Shown piece by piece: positions 33,796-42,701 of a DNA stretch of 64,000 bases. The position numbers and the translations under genes were made by a program. The stretch is from Bacillus_AB infantis_C. GTDB taxonomy: Bacteria > Bacillota > Bacilli > Bacillales > Cytobacillaceae. Under the pieces are notes generated by a model. The model did not search any database and had not been told where the DNA came from. It was given only the letters and a program-made list of their open reading frames with translations. Position 1 is the stretch's first letter; the number at the start of each line of letters is the position of its first letter. Where the stretch lies: contig NZ_JBNILH010000010.1 of assembly GCF_050107595.1 (NCBI RefSeq), positions 1 to 64,000 of the forward strand, given 5' to 3'.

Positions 33796-33906
33796 CAATG
33801 AATGTTATCATAGTGTAATAGATTACCCTCCCCAAGGGTATAGAGATTAACAGAGACAGGTCCCCAGTCCAGCCACAAGGAGCCAAGGGACCTGTCCCCT
33901 TGGCTT
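33796..33906 (-). repeat. Family A repeat, copy 9 (extended type)
   Basis: GAATGTTATCATAGTGTAAT, CCTCCCCAAGGGTATAGAGA, TTAACAGAGACAGGTCCCCA, then GGAGCCAAGGGACCTGTCCC. It follows the previous copy after 8 bp. Confidence 0.9.
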
Positions 33907-34125
33907 GTCCTTATTAAAGCATCGCCCCGTTAGAAAGGCTGGTGTCAATACCAATAAATAGTGTTGTGTTAGCCAAGACCCTTCCCCCTTTACTTATAAT
34001 ACATCCTAAATACCACTAACGAATAAGTAAGTTCTTTCCGATAGCCTTGTTTATTATTTAGTTTATTTTTTTCGCCTCCTTCTTGCACTAGCCTCCCCTT
34101 TTCTACAATAAGCAGCGCTCCACTG

Positions 34126-34212
34126 ATTACAGGAATGCTGCCCCCGTTTGTAGAATAAGAAAAGTTACCTTGTTTGGCAGCTGACCTTGAACATAACCCT
34201 CTATCCGTTTTA
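34126..34212 (-). repeat. Family B repeat, copy 10
   Basis: TACAGGAATGCTGCCCCCGT, AGAATAAGAAAAGTTACC, GGCAGCTGACCTTGAACATA. It lies 10 bp from the tyrosyl-tRNA synthetase stop codon and gives it a hairpin plus U-tract. Confidence 0.8.
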
Positions 34213-34221
34213 ACTGATCGT

Positions 34222-35466
34222 TTAGATTTTTATCTGAATAAACTTTCGTTTTCCTACCTGAACAATTAACCCATCGGTAATAGATAGGGAAAGTTGTGAG
34301 TGATCCACTTGTTCCCCATTTATTTTGACCCCTTTATTCTCGATCATTCTCCTTGCTTCGCTCTTAGATGATAGCATTTCAAGGCCAACCAGCAGATCAA
34401 TAATGGATGTTTCTTTTTCCCCTTTCCACTCCATTACAGGTATATCTTCAGGCATAGAGCCTTTCTGGAAAACTGAGATAAAATGTTGCTCTGCCTGCTC
34501 TGCCGCTTCAAGCCCGTGGTACATTCTAACAATCGTTTTTCCAAGTAGCATTTTAGCATCCCGTGGATGAAGTTCACCTGATTTTAATTGCTTCTTGATG
34601 GACTTGATATCTTCAGGTGTAAAATCTGTTACTAGCTCGAAGTATTTAGGCATCCGCTCATCAGGGATCGACATAGCTTTGCCGTACATTTCCTGCGGGC
34701 TTTCGTCTATTCCGATGTAGTTTTTCTTGGATTTAGACATCTTCTCGACACCATCAAGACCTTCCAGTAATGGCATCAGTAATGCCACCTGCTTTTCCTT
34801 CCCAAACTTCTCTTGAAAGTGCCTTCCCATCAGAATATTAAAATGCTGGTCCGTCCCGCCAAGCTCAATATCACTTTCAAGAACAACAGAATCATAACCC
34901 TGCATCAGAGGGTAGAAAAACTCATGCAGCGAGATAGGCTTGCCAAATGCTATCCGTTCCTCAAAGTCGTCCCGTTCCAGAAGCCTTGCTACAGTAATCT
35001 TGCCTGCCAGTTGAATGACATCTTCAAAGTTCAGTTCAGACAGCCATTTGGAATTAAAATGTAATTCCACTTTTTCCATGTCAATCACCTTGGCAAACTG
35101 CTCGAAGTAAGTTTTGGCATTATGCTTCACTTCTTCGTCTGTCAATTGCTTTCGTGCTGCCGATTTCCCTGTTGGGTCCCCAATTTTGCCTGTAAAGTCC
35201 CCAATGATCAATTGAATGATATGTCCATTCTCTTGAAATTGCCTCATTTTGTTAAGTACGACCGTATGTCCAAGATGAACATCTGGAGCAGATGGATCCA
35301 GGCCCAGTTTAATTTTTAATGGTTTATTCTGCAGGACAGACTTAGTCACCTTGGCTTTCAATTCCTCAAGGGGGATAATGTCCTGCACCCCTTGTTCATA
35401 AATACTCATTTGTCTTTCTACCTCAGTCACCTGTTCTGCATTCAGTTGATTCATTACTTTTTCCAT
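34222..35466 (-). CDS. tyrZ: Tyrosine--tRNA ligase, TyrZ type
   Basis: A 414-residue class I aminoacyl-tRNA synthetase that charges tRNA-Tyr. The HIGH-like motif is in PSAPDVHLGHTVVLNKM and the KMSKS loop is GVEKMSKSKKNYIG. The C-terminal ~60 residues form an S4 RNA-binding domain (SKSEARRMIENKGVKINGEQ). The sequence and the HVGH-like VHLGH form match the Bacillus TyrZ paralogue rather than TyrS, as I remember them. It is preceded by a tyrosine T-box leader and a YwaE-like MarR gene, as in Bacillus subtilis. Confidence 0.92.
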   Translation of the reverse strand: MEKVMNQLNAEQVTEVERQMSIYEQGVQDIIPLEELKAKVTKSVLQNKPLKIKLGLDPSAPDVHLGHTVVLNKMRQFQENGHIIQLIIGDFTGKIGDPTGKSAARKQLTDEEVKHNAKTYFEQFAKVIDMEKVELHFNSKWLSELNFEDVIQLAGKITVARLLERDDFEERIAFGKPISLHEFFYPLMQGYDSVVLESDIELGGTDQHFNILMGRHFQEKFGKEKQVALLMPLLEGLDGVEKMSKSKKNYIGIDESPQEMYGKAMSIPDERMPKYFELVTDFTPEDIKSIKKQLKSGELHPRDAKMLLGKTIVRMYHGLEAAEQAEQHFISVFQKGSMPEDIPVMEWKGEKETSIIDLLVGLEMLSSKSEARRMIENKGVKINGEQVDHSQLSLSITDGLIVQVGKRKFIQIKI

Positions 35467-35489
35467 TTTTCAATCCTCCTAAGTAAAAT

Positions 35490-35725
35490 ATAAAAAACCA
35501 CGCCCCTAAAAATAAGGGACGTGGCTGCACGCGGTACCACCCTTGTTGAAGAAAATTCTTCCACTCTACGAATAACGGCTCGTCCGTTCTTTGCAAAATA
35601 TCTTGCAAAGAATGCTCAAGGAATGTAATTCGCTGTGATCTATGTGTCGATTTGCACCATCCATCGACTCTCTGTTTACAGGGAGATAGCAGCTACTGGG
35701 TTTCCCATCATCGCTCATTATTCAC
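35490..35725 (-). promoter_or_regulatory. T-box leader (tyrosine)
   Basis: The minus-strand leader has the T-box sequence GGGTGGTACCGCG (35542-35530), a Tyr specifier codon TAC at 35627-35625 in the GAATTACATTCC context, and a terminator stem CCACGTCCCTTA/TAGGGGCGTGG followed by TTTTTT (to 35490). Uncharged tRNA-Tyr should pair with the specifier and the T-box and permit readthrough into tyrZ. Confidence 0.95.
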
Positions 35726-35730
35726 TTTTT

Positions 35731-36243
35731 CTAAAAGTTATTATCCTTTATTACCCTTCTCAGGACTTTAGATAGTTCTTGCTGTTCTGCGGCAGATAAG
35801 CCTGAAACAATCTGGACTTCACCACCATGAAACTGGGGATAAAGATCCTCCATGACTTGTTTTCCTTTATCGGTTAAAGAAACATACGTAATTCTTCTGT
35901 CTCTGTTATCTGTTTTCTTAAAACACAACTCTTTTCTTTCAAGAGTCTTGGTTATATTGCTTATCGTTGCTTTTGAGACGCCTGCAGATTCAGCTAATTT
36001 CTTTGTCTCAATAGATTCCCAGATCCACAAGTCATAAAGCATGGAAAAAGCTGTCCAGGATAAGCCATATTGCGATAAGACCTCCTGCTCCATTTTATTC
36101 CTTAATCCCTGTGCGACTCGATAAAGATTGGTAACGACCGAGATTGCATTCAGATTAAGGGAACTAATTGGAGACTTTGTTAAACGATTGATTGTATCAA
36201 TTTCTTCCGGAAGTAATTCTCCTTCTTCATTAAATGAATGAAT
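35731..36243 (-). CDS. MarR family regulator, YwaE-like, apparent ATT start
   Basis: A winged-helix MarR protein. SWTAFSMLYDLWIWESIETK, AGVSKATISNITKTLERKEL and DNRDRRITYVSLTDKGKQ give helix, recognition helix and wing. The ATG at 36093 would yield only 120 residues and lose the N-terminal dimer helix. The frame continues upstream (EEIDTINRLTKSPISSLNLN, VVTNLYRVAQGLRNKMEQEV), and that part is YwaE-like. No ATG, GTG or TTG occurs there; the only candidate is ATT at 36243, seven bases after AGGGGG. It neighbours tyrZ and probably regulates it. Confidence 0.75.
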   Translation of the reverse strand: MHSFNEEGELLPEEIDTINRLTKSPISSLNLNAISVVTNLYRVAQGLRNKMEQEVLSQYGLSWTAFSMLYDLWIWESIETKKLAESAGVSKATISNITKTLERKELCFKKTDNRDRRITYVSLTDKGKQVMEDLYPQFHGGEVQIVSGLSAAEQQELSKVLRRVIKDNNF

Positions 36244-36327
36244 AATATAACCCCCTAACTTTCTGAATCGTTAGCTATGAAACGATATTAACAAAAAAAG
36301 CAAAAGAACACAACACCAAGTTTGGTT

Positions 36328-36400
36328 CTTCCCTTTTATGGTATAAGAAAAGCTTCCAGGAATAGCAGTTTAAATGGAACATAAGCACCCTTTAGCTTTT
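36328..36400 (-). repeat. Family B repeat, copy 11
   Basis: GGTATAAGAAAAGCTTCC, TAGCAGTTTAAATGGAACAT and AAGCACCCTTTAGC. It lies about 100 bp 3' of the MATE gene. A second hairpin, AGCAGTGTGGC/ATGCTGCT followed by TTATTT on the minus strand, is at about 36441-36473. Confidence 0.65.
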
Positions 36401-36502
36401 AGTACCTTTCTTTGCAAATTTAAATTTATTAAATGAAATAAAGCAGCATGACGATTTAGCCACACTGCTATTAATAGACAAGAGACAGGTTTGACCATCA
36501 TT

Positions 36503-37861
36503 TCATTGCTGTGAATGGCTTTGATAAACCTTCACCTGTTTTTGTACATGGTTTCTTACAATTAAAACGATAATAGCCGCCATTGTTAACTCAGCGATTG
36601 GCATCGAAAGCCAGATACCGTTTACACCAAGGAATTTGGGTAATACAATTAAGTACACTAAAAATAATACGTAACTTCGGCAAAGAATAATCGCTGTGGC
36701 GGACCACACTTTCCTCACGGATTGGAAATAAGTCATGTAGACAAAACCGATCCCAATAAATAAATAGCCAATGAAAAATAAACGGATGCCTTCTACGGCA
36801 AGCTCGATAATGGCTGAATCATTTACCCCAAATAAACGAACTAACGACGGAGCAAAAACACAGCCAATGATAAATAAGATCAGCCCAAGTCCCACGGCCG
36901 TCTTTTCTGCTAATGCGATTGTTTCTTGCATTTGTATTTTCTTTTTGGCACCATGATAATAACTGATCATTGGCTGCATGGCTGTTTCGATGCCAAAGAA
37001 TGCTAAAAACATAAAGCCATGTAAATAGTTAATAACAGAAAACGCCGTGACGCCATCCGTTCCCAAAGTTGCTACAACACTCAAATTATAGCCGACAACT
37101 AATATAAAGGCACCTGACTCCGCAAGCAAGCTTGGGAAGCCAATCGCTAAAATTTGTGCGGCTAACTGTCTTGACCAGGCACATTCCAGCCTATTTAAAA
37201 CAACTTGCTTCTTAAAGAAATGCGGAATGAAAATAGCTACCCCGACTGCCCCTGCAAGTACTGTCGCTAAACCAGCTCCGTATACCCCTAATCCCATTTC
37301 GAAAATGAAGATGTAATTCAGAATAATATTGACTACAGAGGTAACACCCAGCGACACCATTCCCAGCATCGGCCGCCCATCATTCCGGATAAAAATGCTT
37401 AATAGCTGCTGTAGACCTAAAATCCAGCCAAGTGAAAATAAGATACGCAAATATTCTGTGGTTGGTGCCAGCGTTTCTTCGTTAGCTCCAATCCAAGTGG
37501 CAATATTTTCTATATTAATATAGCCGACAACGCTAATGGCACCCAGCAGCCCGGTAAAAATAGCCAAAGCTAAAGTAAAGCTGCTTCGTGCCTTTTCAGT
37601 CGCCCCCTCACCAACAGCATTTGAAAAATTTGTACCTCCTCCAATGCCAATCCATAAACTCACTGCTAAAATGACTGTAAAAATAGGTGCTGCCAGATTT
37701 ACCCCTGCTAGGCCAATTTCTCCAACGCCATGTCCAACAAAAATACCATCAAGCAGCATGTTAACAGACATGAGTAACATGCCAAAAACAGCTGGGAAAA
37801 AGAAATGAAAGAACAACTTTTTTACTGGTTTATTCATGAGTTCCTGCTGCAAAGTTTCCAT
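36503..37861 (-). CDS. MATE family efflux transporter
   Basis: A 452-residue transporter with 12 membrane helices in two MatE halves. MLLMSVNMLLDGIFVGHGVG and the matching GFPSLLAESGAFILVVGYNL mark the start of each half. Such pumps export cationic drugs using Na+ or H+. AGGAGG precedes the ATG. It lies downstream of the TetX-like monooxygenase, with an intergenic hairpin, so both may be induced through the TetR protein. The substrate is not predictable. Confidence 0.88.
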   Translation of the reverse strand: METLQQELMNKPVKKLFFHFFFPAVFGMLLMSVNMLLDGIFVGHGVGEIGLAGVNLAAPIFTVILAVSLWIGIGGGTNFSNAVGEGATEKARSSFTLALAIFTGLLGAISVVGYINIENIATWIGANEETLAPTTEYLRILFSLGWILGLQQLLSIFIRNDGRPMLGMVSLGVTSVVNIILNYIFIFEMGLGVYGAGLATVLAGAVGVAIFIPHFFKKQVVLNRLECAWSRQLAAQILAIGFPSLLAESGAFILVVGYNLSVVATLGTDGVTAFSVINYLHGFMFLAFFGIETAMQPMISYYHGAKKKIQMQETIALAEKTAVGLGLILFIIGCVFAPSLVRLFGVNDSAIIELAVEGIRLFFIGYLFIGIGFVYMTYFQSVRKVWSATAIILCRSYVLFLVYLIVLPKFLGVNGIWLSMPIAELTMAAIIVLIVRNHVQKQVKVYQSHSQQ

Positions 37862-37884
37862 TTTTTATCCTCCTAAAAAACAGG

Positions 37885-37917
37885 AGCCTTTAAGGTAACG
37901 TCACTTAAAGGCTGTAC
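37885..37917 (-). terminator. Hairpin between monooxygenase and MATE genes
   Basis: GCCTTTAAG pairs with CTTAAAGGC around a nine-base loop; on the minus strand TCCTGTTTTTT follows, just before the AGGAGG of the MATE gene. It can act as terminator or attenuator for readthrough from the monooxygenase. Confidence 0.65.
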
Positions 37918-37993
37918 ATTACAATGATTCATGGTTATACTGCTTTTCAGCCCGCATGAACCAAACGGGCTGACAGAGCACCGGTTTCTCCTA

Positions 37994-39139
37994 TTAAATT
38001 TTATCCCAGATAGCCTCTACCCCATCATTAAAGAATGCATAATCCTCTACATTATCAAACTCTAAATTATCTAATAAATTTGCGCTGTGGAACACTTTTT
38101 CTGCACGTGGCTTGCGGTCATGCTCAAAATAATAAAAGGCATCCTCATAATCGTAATCACGCAGCATTTTTGCTAGATACATCGCATCTTCAAACGCTAA
38201 AGTTGTCCCCATACCTGCATTCGGATCCGCTGTATGCAGGGCGTCACCGATTAATGCAACACGACCGTGCGAGTAATGCTCCATTAAGTCGATGCGAAAA
38301 AGCTGCTTGGCAATAATATGGTCTGTTGCTTCTATTAATTGTTGAATCGGCATTTCCCAGCCATTAAAGCGAGCAGCTAAATCCGCTTTTAATTCCTCTA
38401 TCGGTTTTCCTTCAAAGTCTTTCTTCGCGATTTTCCGTGGCTCCGTTGAAATAAGAGACCATGAAATTTCTTCATCTGTGGGGTGATGCTTCGATACAAA
38501 GAAATTAAAGTTATCATGGAAATACATAAGGGACGTATCTGTAGTGAAGTATTCCTTAAGCTCACCTAATTTTTCTGTTTCAACCATGCCATATACACCT
38601 GTTTTGCCTAAGTATTTCAACGGATTTGCTGGAAACGGGAATAAAAGCTCACGTGTTTTCGAACGAACGCCATCCGCTCCAATTAAGATAGATCCAAAGT
38701 CTTTAGTGCCATCTTCAAACGTTACGTTTACACCTTCTGCTTCCTGAATGAATCCTTTTAAACGTTTCCCGAAATGAATGTCAATTCCTTGTTTTACAGC
38801 TTCTTTATATAACACATCGATTAGATGGTAACGGGCAATATTTATGAAATACGGCATTTCCTCTATTTCTAATTCAGCTTCTACTTCATCAAACAGTGGA
38901 TTGTTGAACTTATCAAGCACTGCAAAATCGACTAAATGGTGGCTATTCTTTTTAATTTCTTCACCCAGCCCTAACATTTCAAGCATTTGTACCCCACTTG
39001 GATGGATGACAAAGTGTCCACCGACCTTTCCGAAAGCAGGCGCTTGCTCATAAATTACACTTTCAATGTTCGCCTTCTTCAAGAATAACGACATGGCTAA
39101 ACCTGCAATCCCTCCACCAACAATTATCACTTGCCCCAT
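37994..39139 (-). CDS. FAD-dependent monooxygenase, TetX-like
   Basis: A 381-residue group A flavoprotein hydroxylase. FAD-binding motifs are VIIVGGGIAGLAMSLFLKKA at the N-terminus, ILIGADGVRSKTR in the middle, and VALIGDALHTADPNAGMGTT near the C-terminus. The proportions match TetX-type and other aromatic hydroxylases. Start ATG at 39139 behind AAGGAG. The palindrome at 39163 lies just upstream and the divergent TetR gene probably represses it. A decayed copy of the gene exists at 45023. Tetracycline as substrate is possible but unproven. Confidence 0.85.
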   Translation of the reverse strand: MGQVIIVGGGIAGLAMSLFLKKANIESVIYEQAPAFGKVGGHFVIHPSGVQMLEMLGLGEEIKKNSHHLVDFAVLDKFNNPLFDEVEAELEIEEMPYFINIARYHLIDVLYKEAVKQGIDIHFGKRLKGFIQEAEGVNVTFEDGTKDFGSILIGADGVRSKTRELLFPFPANPLKYLGKTGVYGMVETEKLGELKEYFTTDTSLMYFHDNFNFFVSKHHPTDEEISWSLISTEPRKIAKKDFEGKPIEELKADLAARFNGWEMPIQQLIEATDHIIAKQLFRIDLMEHYSHGRVALIGDALHTADPNAGMGTTLAFEDAMYLAKMLRDYDYEDAFYYFEHDRKPRAEKVFHSANLLDNLEFDNVEDYAFFNDGVEAIWDKI

Positions 39140-39162
39140 ATAAATCACTCCTTATGAAGTTT

Positions 39163-39180
39163 ATCGGACGAGCGTCCGAT
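39163..39180. promoter_or_regulatory. TetR operator upstream of monooxygenase
   Basis: ATCGGACG-AG-CGTCCGAT is a near-perfect palindrome with eight-base arms, 24 bp upstream of the monooxygenase start. The same TCGGACG/CGTCCGA arms recur at 45237 in the decayed copy, which supports a real operator. Confidence 0.85.
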
Positions 39181-39362
39181 TATAGGGTAAAAAAATACCC
39201 TCATGCAAAATCAACAATAACATTAATCGGAAATTTGGTCAATTAATTAATTGCAGGTTATATATGAGTTCGAATAATCGCGAAAAATAATCGAACGTTG
39301 ATTCAATAATTTGAAGTTTTTGATTGAGTTAGTATACACTTAGAATATAATAAGGAGGAGCT

Positions 39363-39956
39363 ATGAGCAGACCAGTTGGAAGAAATAGTGAAGATACAAA
39401 AAGGTTTATTAAAGAAGTAGCAACTAAAATTTTTGAATATAAAGGTTATACTGCAACATCAATGGAAGATATAAAAACGGAAACTAATCTGAGTAAGGGT
39501 ACGATATACTATCACTTTAAAAATAAAGAAGAGCTGTATCTTTACTGCCTTACCCAGGCGTCTAATGAGTTTGTGAGCAAATGGAAAATAATTTCAGAAA
39601 AACAATCAAGTGCTGTCGAAAAACTATACTCCTGGGCAAAACTAAATTGTATGGAATTGCAGCAACCATTAACGAACACAATTACTGAATATTTAGTTTC
39701 AGTCAAAAAAGACGAGACCGCTACCTTTATTAGTATGTTTAAACCTGAATTAGACATCATCAAGGCTATTCTCGAAGATGGTAAACAGTCTGGTGAGTTT
39801 AAGTCTGATTTAGATATTGATAACGCTACTGTTATTCTTTTCAATTTGATTTCTTCTCTAAGCAGTTCTATCTTTTTTGGTTATACAACACCAGAAAGCC
39901 AAAGAAAACTTTATATAGATGCAATAGATATTATTATTCAGGGATTAAAATCTTAA
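39363..39956 (+). CDS. TetR/AcrR family regulator
   Basis: A 197-residue repressor. The N-terminal DNA-binding part is ATKIFEYKGYTATSMEDIKT and NLSKGTIYYHFKNKEELYLY, very close to QacR/AcrR-type helix-turn-helices. The C-terminal domain is helical with FNLISSLSSSIFFGY lining a likely drug pocket. AAGGAGG precedes the ATG. It is divergent from the monooxygenase and is expected to bind the palindrome at 39163. Confidence 0.9.
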   Translation: MSRPVGRNSEDTKRFIKEVATKIFEYKGYTATSMEDIKTETNLSKGTIYYHFKNKEELYLYCLTQASNEFVSKWKIISEKQSSAVEKLYSWAKLNCMELQQPLTNTITEYLVSVKKDETATFISMFKPELDIIKAILEDGKQSGEFKSDLDIDNATVILFNLISSLSSSIFFGYTTPESQRKLYIDAIDIIIQGLKS

Positions 39957-40132
39957 TAATAAAATTGCCGCCTTTTACACTTAGCAACAGTTTTACGACT
40001 CAAACATAGGTGATGCTGTATTATGAGCATTGCCTTTTTTGCATTTAATGTGTCAACTTTCCCTATGCTCTCTTCGTCCAAACTTTGATAGACTAAAATA
40101 ATTTTACTTTTTATTCTCTGCCCTTCTTCCAC

Positions 40133-40213
40133 GAAAATGCCCCTTTATTACATAAGAAAAGCTGCCTTATTTGGCAGCTGATCTGAACTTAAGCACCAGT
40201 TAACTTAAGAACA
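40133..40213 (-). repeat. Family B repeat, copy 12
   Basis: ATGCCCCTTTATTACATAAG, AAAAGCTGCCTTATTTGGCA, GCTGATCTGAACTTAAGCAC. It lies 43 bp from the stop of the flavoprotein gene. The remainder of 39957-40255 is without a supported gene. Confidence 0.8.
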
Positions 40214-40255
40214 ATATTTCATCTAATGGAGAAAGTTGGTATGAACTGCAGCTTC

Positions 40256-41362
40256 TCAATGCATATTATTTAAATGTATGATTTTAGAAGCTGCCTGTTC
40301 AGCTGAATGAAGTGCACCTTCAAGATGCCCGCTATATTGTGGATCTGTCTCTGTACCTGCAAAGATAATTTTCTTTTCCCATACGCCCTCTACTAGTGGC
40401 TGGCCATAGTTCTGGTAATTTTTAAGAGGACTGAGGTCTTCCTCAATTGCCGTTTCAGAATCACTTGCCCAATCTTTGTAAAGGATAGCCTTTATGTTTT
40501 TTGCTTCATTTCCAAAAAGCTTCACTAACTGATCAACAACCAAACTTAAAACTTTATCCTCACCTAATACTTTACGAGCAGCTGAAGGCATTCCGAAAAA
40601 ACCAAATAATGCACCGGAGCCTTTTGGCGGAGAGGCATCATATATTTCCTCCAATGGGCCAACAGCACTCAAAACATATCCGGAAAGTCCAGATTCCCTC
40701 CAGAAGGGACGATCATAAACTGCAACTGCCTTGGCCTGGCTTGCCATCCACGTAGGTTTTTTTTCAATGTCAGCTTTAAGTCCTGGAGGGAGAGAAGGTG
40801 AAAATTCAATATGCTGGGCTACAAGACGAGGCGGCAATGCCAAAATAACACTATCTGCAAGAATTTTTTCCCTCTTTCTATTAGGCAGTTCTGTTTCAAC
40901 CGTTATATCGCCAGCTTCATCCAGCTGGATTTTTTTAACTCGAACTTCCAGCTCAATGATTTCAGAAGGAATCGTTGCTGCTATTGCATCGATAAGAGAC
41001 TGTACGCCTCCAGCCAATCGAAGCCATTTCTCGTCAGAAGTTTCTTTCAGCTCACACCGCTCTGGTGGCTTGATTTGGAATCTTTCTATAAGAATATCGC
41101 CCTTCTTATATTGTTCGAACGTTTCTAAGTTTAGTTCTTCAACAAGTTTAACAATATGGCTTTCATCCTGGGGCCAAAACCACGTCGGTCCAAGATCAAA
41201 TCTGCCTAATTCAGGTCTGTCGGGAGCAGAAGTGCTCAAAACCCTGCCGCCAATCCTATCTCTAGCCTCAAGGACCTTGCATTTAATGCCTTTTTCAGTA
41301 AGCAAAGATGCAGCACGCAGGCCGCTTAAACCCGCACCAACAATGATTACAGGGTTAGTCAT
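40256..41362 (-). CDS. FAD-dependent amine oxidase-like protein
   Basis: A 368-residue flavoprotein of the monoamine-oxidase superfamily. The dinucleotide motif is PVIIVGAGLSGLRAASLLTE followed by EARDRIGGRVLST. Towards the C-terminus EKKIIFAGTETDPQYSGHLE matches the second FAD contact of flavin amine oxidases. These enzymes oxidise amines, polyamines or amino acids, giving peroxide. AAAAGGAGG precedes the ATG. It is a single gene with no substrate clue; length is slightly short for the family. Confidence 0.85.
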   Translation of the reverse strand: MTNPVIIVGAGLSGLRAASLLTEKGIKCKVLEARDRIGGRVLSTSAPDRPELGRFDLGPTWFWPQDESHIVKLVEELNLETFEQYKKGDILIERFQIKPPERCELKETSDEKWLRLAGGVQSLIDAIAATIPSEIIELEVRVKKIQLDEAGDITVETELPNRKREKILADSVILALPPRLVAQHIEFSPSLPPGLKADIEKKPTWMASQAKAVAVYDRPFWRESGLSGYVLSAVGPLEEIYDASPPKGSGALFGFFGMPSAARKVLGEDKVLSLVVDQLVKLFGNEAKNIKAILYKDWASDSETAIEEDLSPLKNYQNYGQPLVEGVWEKKIIFAGTETDPQYSGHLEGALHSAEQAASKIIHLNNMH

Positions 41363-41463
41363 AATTCTTCCTCCTTTTAGCTGTCATCTGAATGTTTTCC
41401 TCTATAAATTTTAAATTATCATAACACGAACAAAGATAAAATAATATTAAAGCTTTACATTAC

Positions 41464-41540
41464 TAACCCTTTTGTGGAATAAGAAGCAGCTGCCTGGTTT
41501 GGCAGCTGCTTCTTAATATGAGCATCTTATTGTATAAGTT
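41464..41540 (-). repeat. Family B repeat, copy 13
   Basis: AAGAAGCAGCTGCC and GGCAGCTGCTTCTT form a perfect 14 bp stem around TGGTTT, the best hairpin of the family. It is 80 bp 3' of the AI-2E family gene and is the last B copy in the window. Confidence 0.8.
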
Positions 41541-41619
41541 GAACACTCAAACAACTATAGGGCTTATTCCAATAAGAGCCTATATCCGTTCGTTTTAAGA
41601 TTTATAGATTTTTAAGTTA

Positions 41620-42699
41620 TTAAAGGTTTTCCCAACTTACCTTATAGAAAATCCTGTATATGCGTCCCACAATAATTTTTACTATTAAGTAAGCTGGGAT
41701 ACTAATCAAAATAGTGATGATTCCACCGATTTTGGATGCGACCATAACTAGGATAATAGTAGTAACCGGATGAATATCCAATTGCCTGCCAAAGATATAA
41801 GGCCCAACCAGGTTATCTTGAATTTGCTGTGAAATGAATATCACTACAACTGACCAGAGAGCCATACTAGGAGATTGAGATAAGGCTACAATTACAATAG
41901 GAACCGTAGAAACAAGGGCACCAATAATAGGAATGAAGTTAAGAATCACAGCAAAGACAGTAAGAAGAAGGGCATATGGCAATCCAATGATAAGGAAACC
42001 GATATACATCAGAATGCCTAAGATAAGATTAACCACTACTCTCCCAATAATAAATCCACCTAATACATTCCCGATCTCAGTTAAAACTTCCCTCAAGTCC
42101 GTCCGAAATCTAATCGGCGCAATATTTGTCAAACTTGTGCCAATTTTATCCCCTTCTTTCAACATAAAAAACAATAAGATTGGAAAGATAATCAGGACCA
42201 TAGCGAAATTTGATATAAATTCGAAGAAATCCCTTGTATAGTTTTCCAACAGGGCTAGACCCGAGTTCAGATTTTCGGTTAACTGTGGAATTGTATCTGT
42301 AGTTTCAGGAAAAATATAGGCGAAGAGTCCGCTTTTCTCCCAACCTTCTATAATGGTTTGAAGTGAACTGAACATGGATGGGACATTAGCAATAAAATTC
42401 ATTACCTGCATTCGCAATGAGGGCCAAATTCCAGCGCCGAAGGCAACACATATCACAAGACAAACTCCATAAATGAGCAATATGGCTATAGATCTATTCA
42501 GTCTATATCTTACCAAATATCCAACCACCGGCTTAAGTAAATAATAGAAAAAAACCGATAATAACAATGGTATGGTAATGACTTGAATTAATGAGACAAC
42601 TGGCTTGAAAATAAAGGTAACTTTACTGGCCAAATAAATAACAACAAAAAATAAAGTAACAATCTGGCATATACGAAGTAAACTGCCTTTTTGATCCAT
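41620..42699 (-). CDS. AI-2E family transporter
   Basis: A 359-residue membrane protein with about eight helices and a long central amphipathic region (residues 85-150). FPILLFFMLKEGDKIG and GLPYALLLTVFAVILNFIP (with PIIGA) are typical of the family. Some members export autoinducer-2; others act as Na+/H+ antiporters, so transport substrate is open. Start ATG behind AAAGGAG. It follows the DedA gene after 2 bp and is clearly in the same operon. Confidence 0.87.
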   Translation of the reverse strand: MDQKGSLLRICQIVTLFFVVIYLASKVTFIFKPVVSLIQVITIPLLLSVFFYYLLKPVVGYLVRYRLNRSIAILLIYGVCLVICVAFGAGIWPSLRMQVMNFIANVPSMFSSLQTIIEGWEKSGLFAYIFPETTDTIPQLTENLNSGLALLENYTRDFFEFISNFAMVLIIFPILLFFMLKEGDKIGTSLTNIAPIRFRTDLREVLTEIGNVLGGFIIGRVVVNLILGILMYIGFLIIGLPYALLLTVFAVILNFIPIIGALVSTVPIVIVALSQSPSMALWSVVVIFISQQIQDNLVGPYIFGRQLDIHPVTTIILVMVASKIGGIITILISIPAYLIVKIIVGRIYRIFYKVSWENL

Positions 42700-42701
42700 C
42701 T

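Noticed and set aside
33656..33886. A 76-codon minus-strand ORF
   Set aside because: It is made almost entirely of two family A repeats (repeated GACRGTP-like peptides) and has no ribosome site.
35423..35608. A 61-codon minus-strand ORF upstream of tyrZ
   Set aside because: It runs through the T-box terminator and antiterminator; the sequence is explained by the RNA element.
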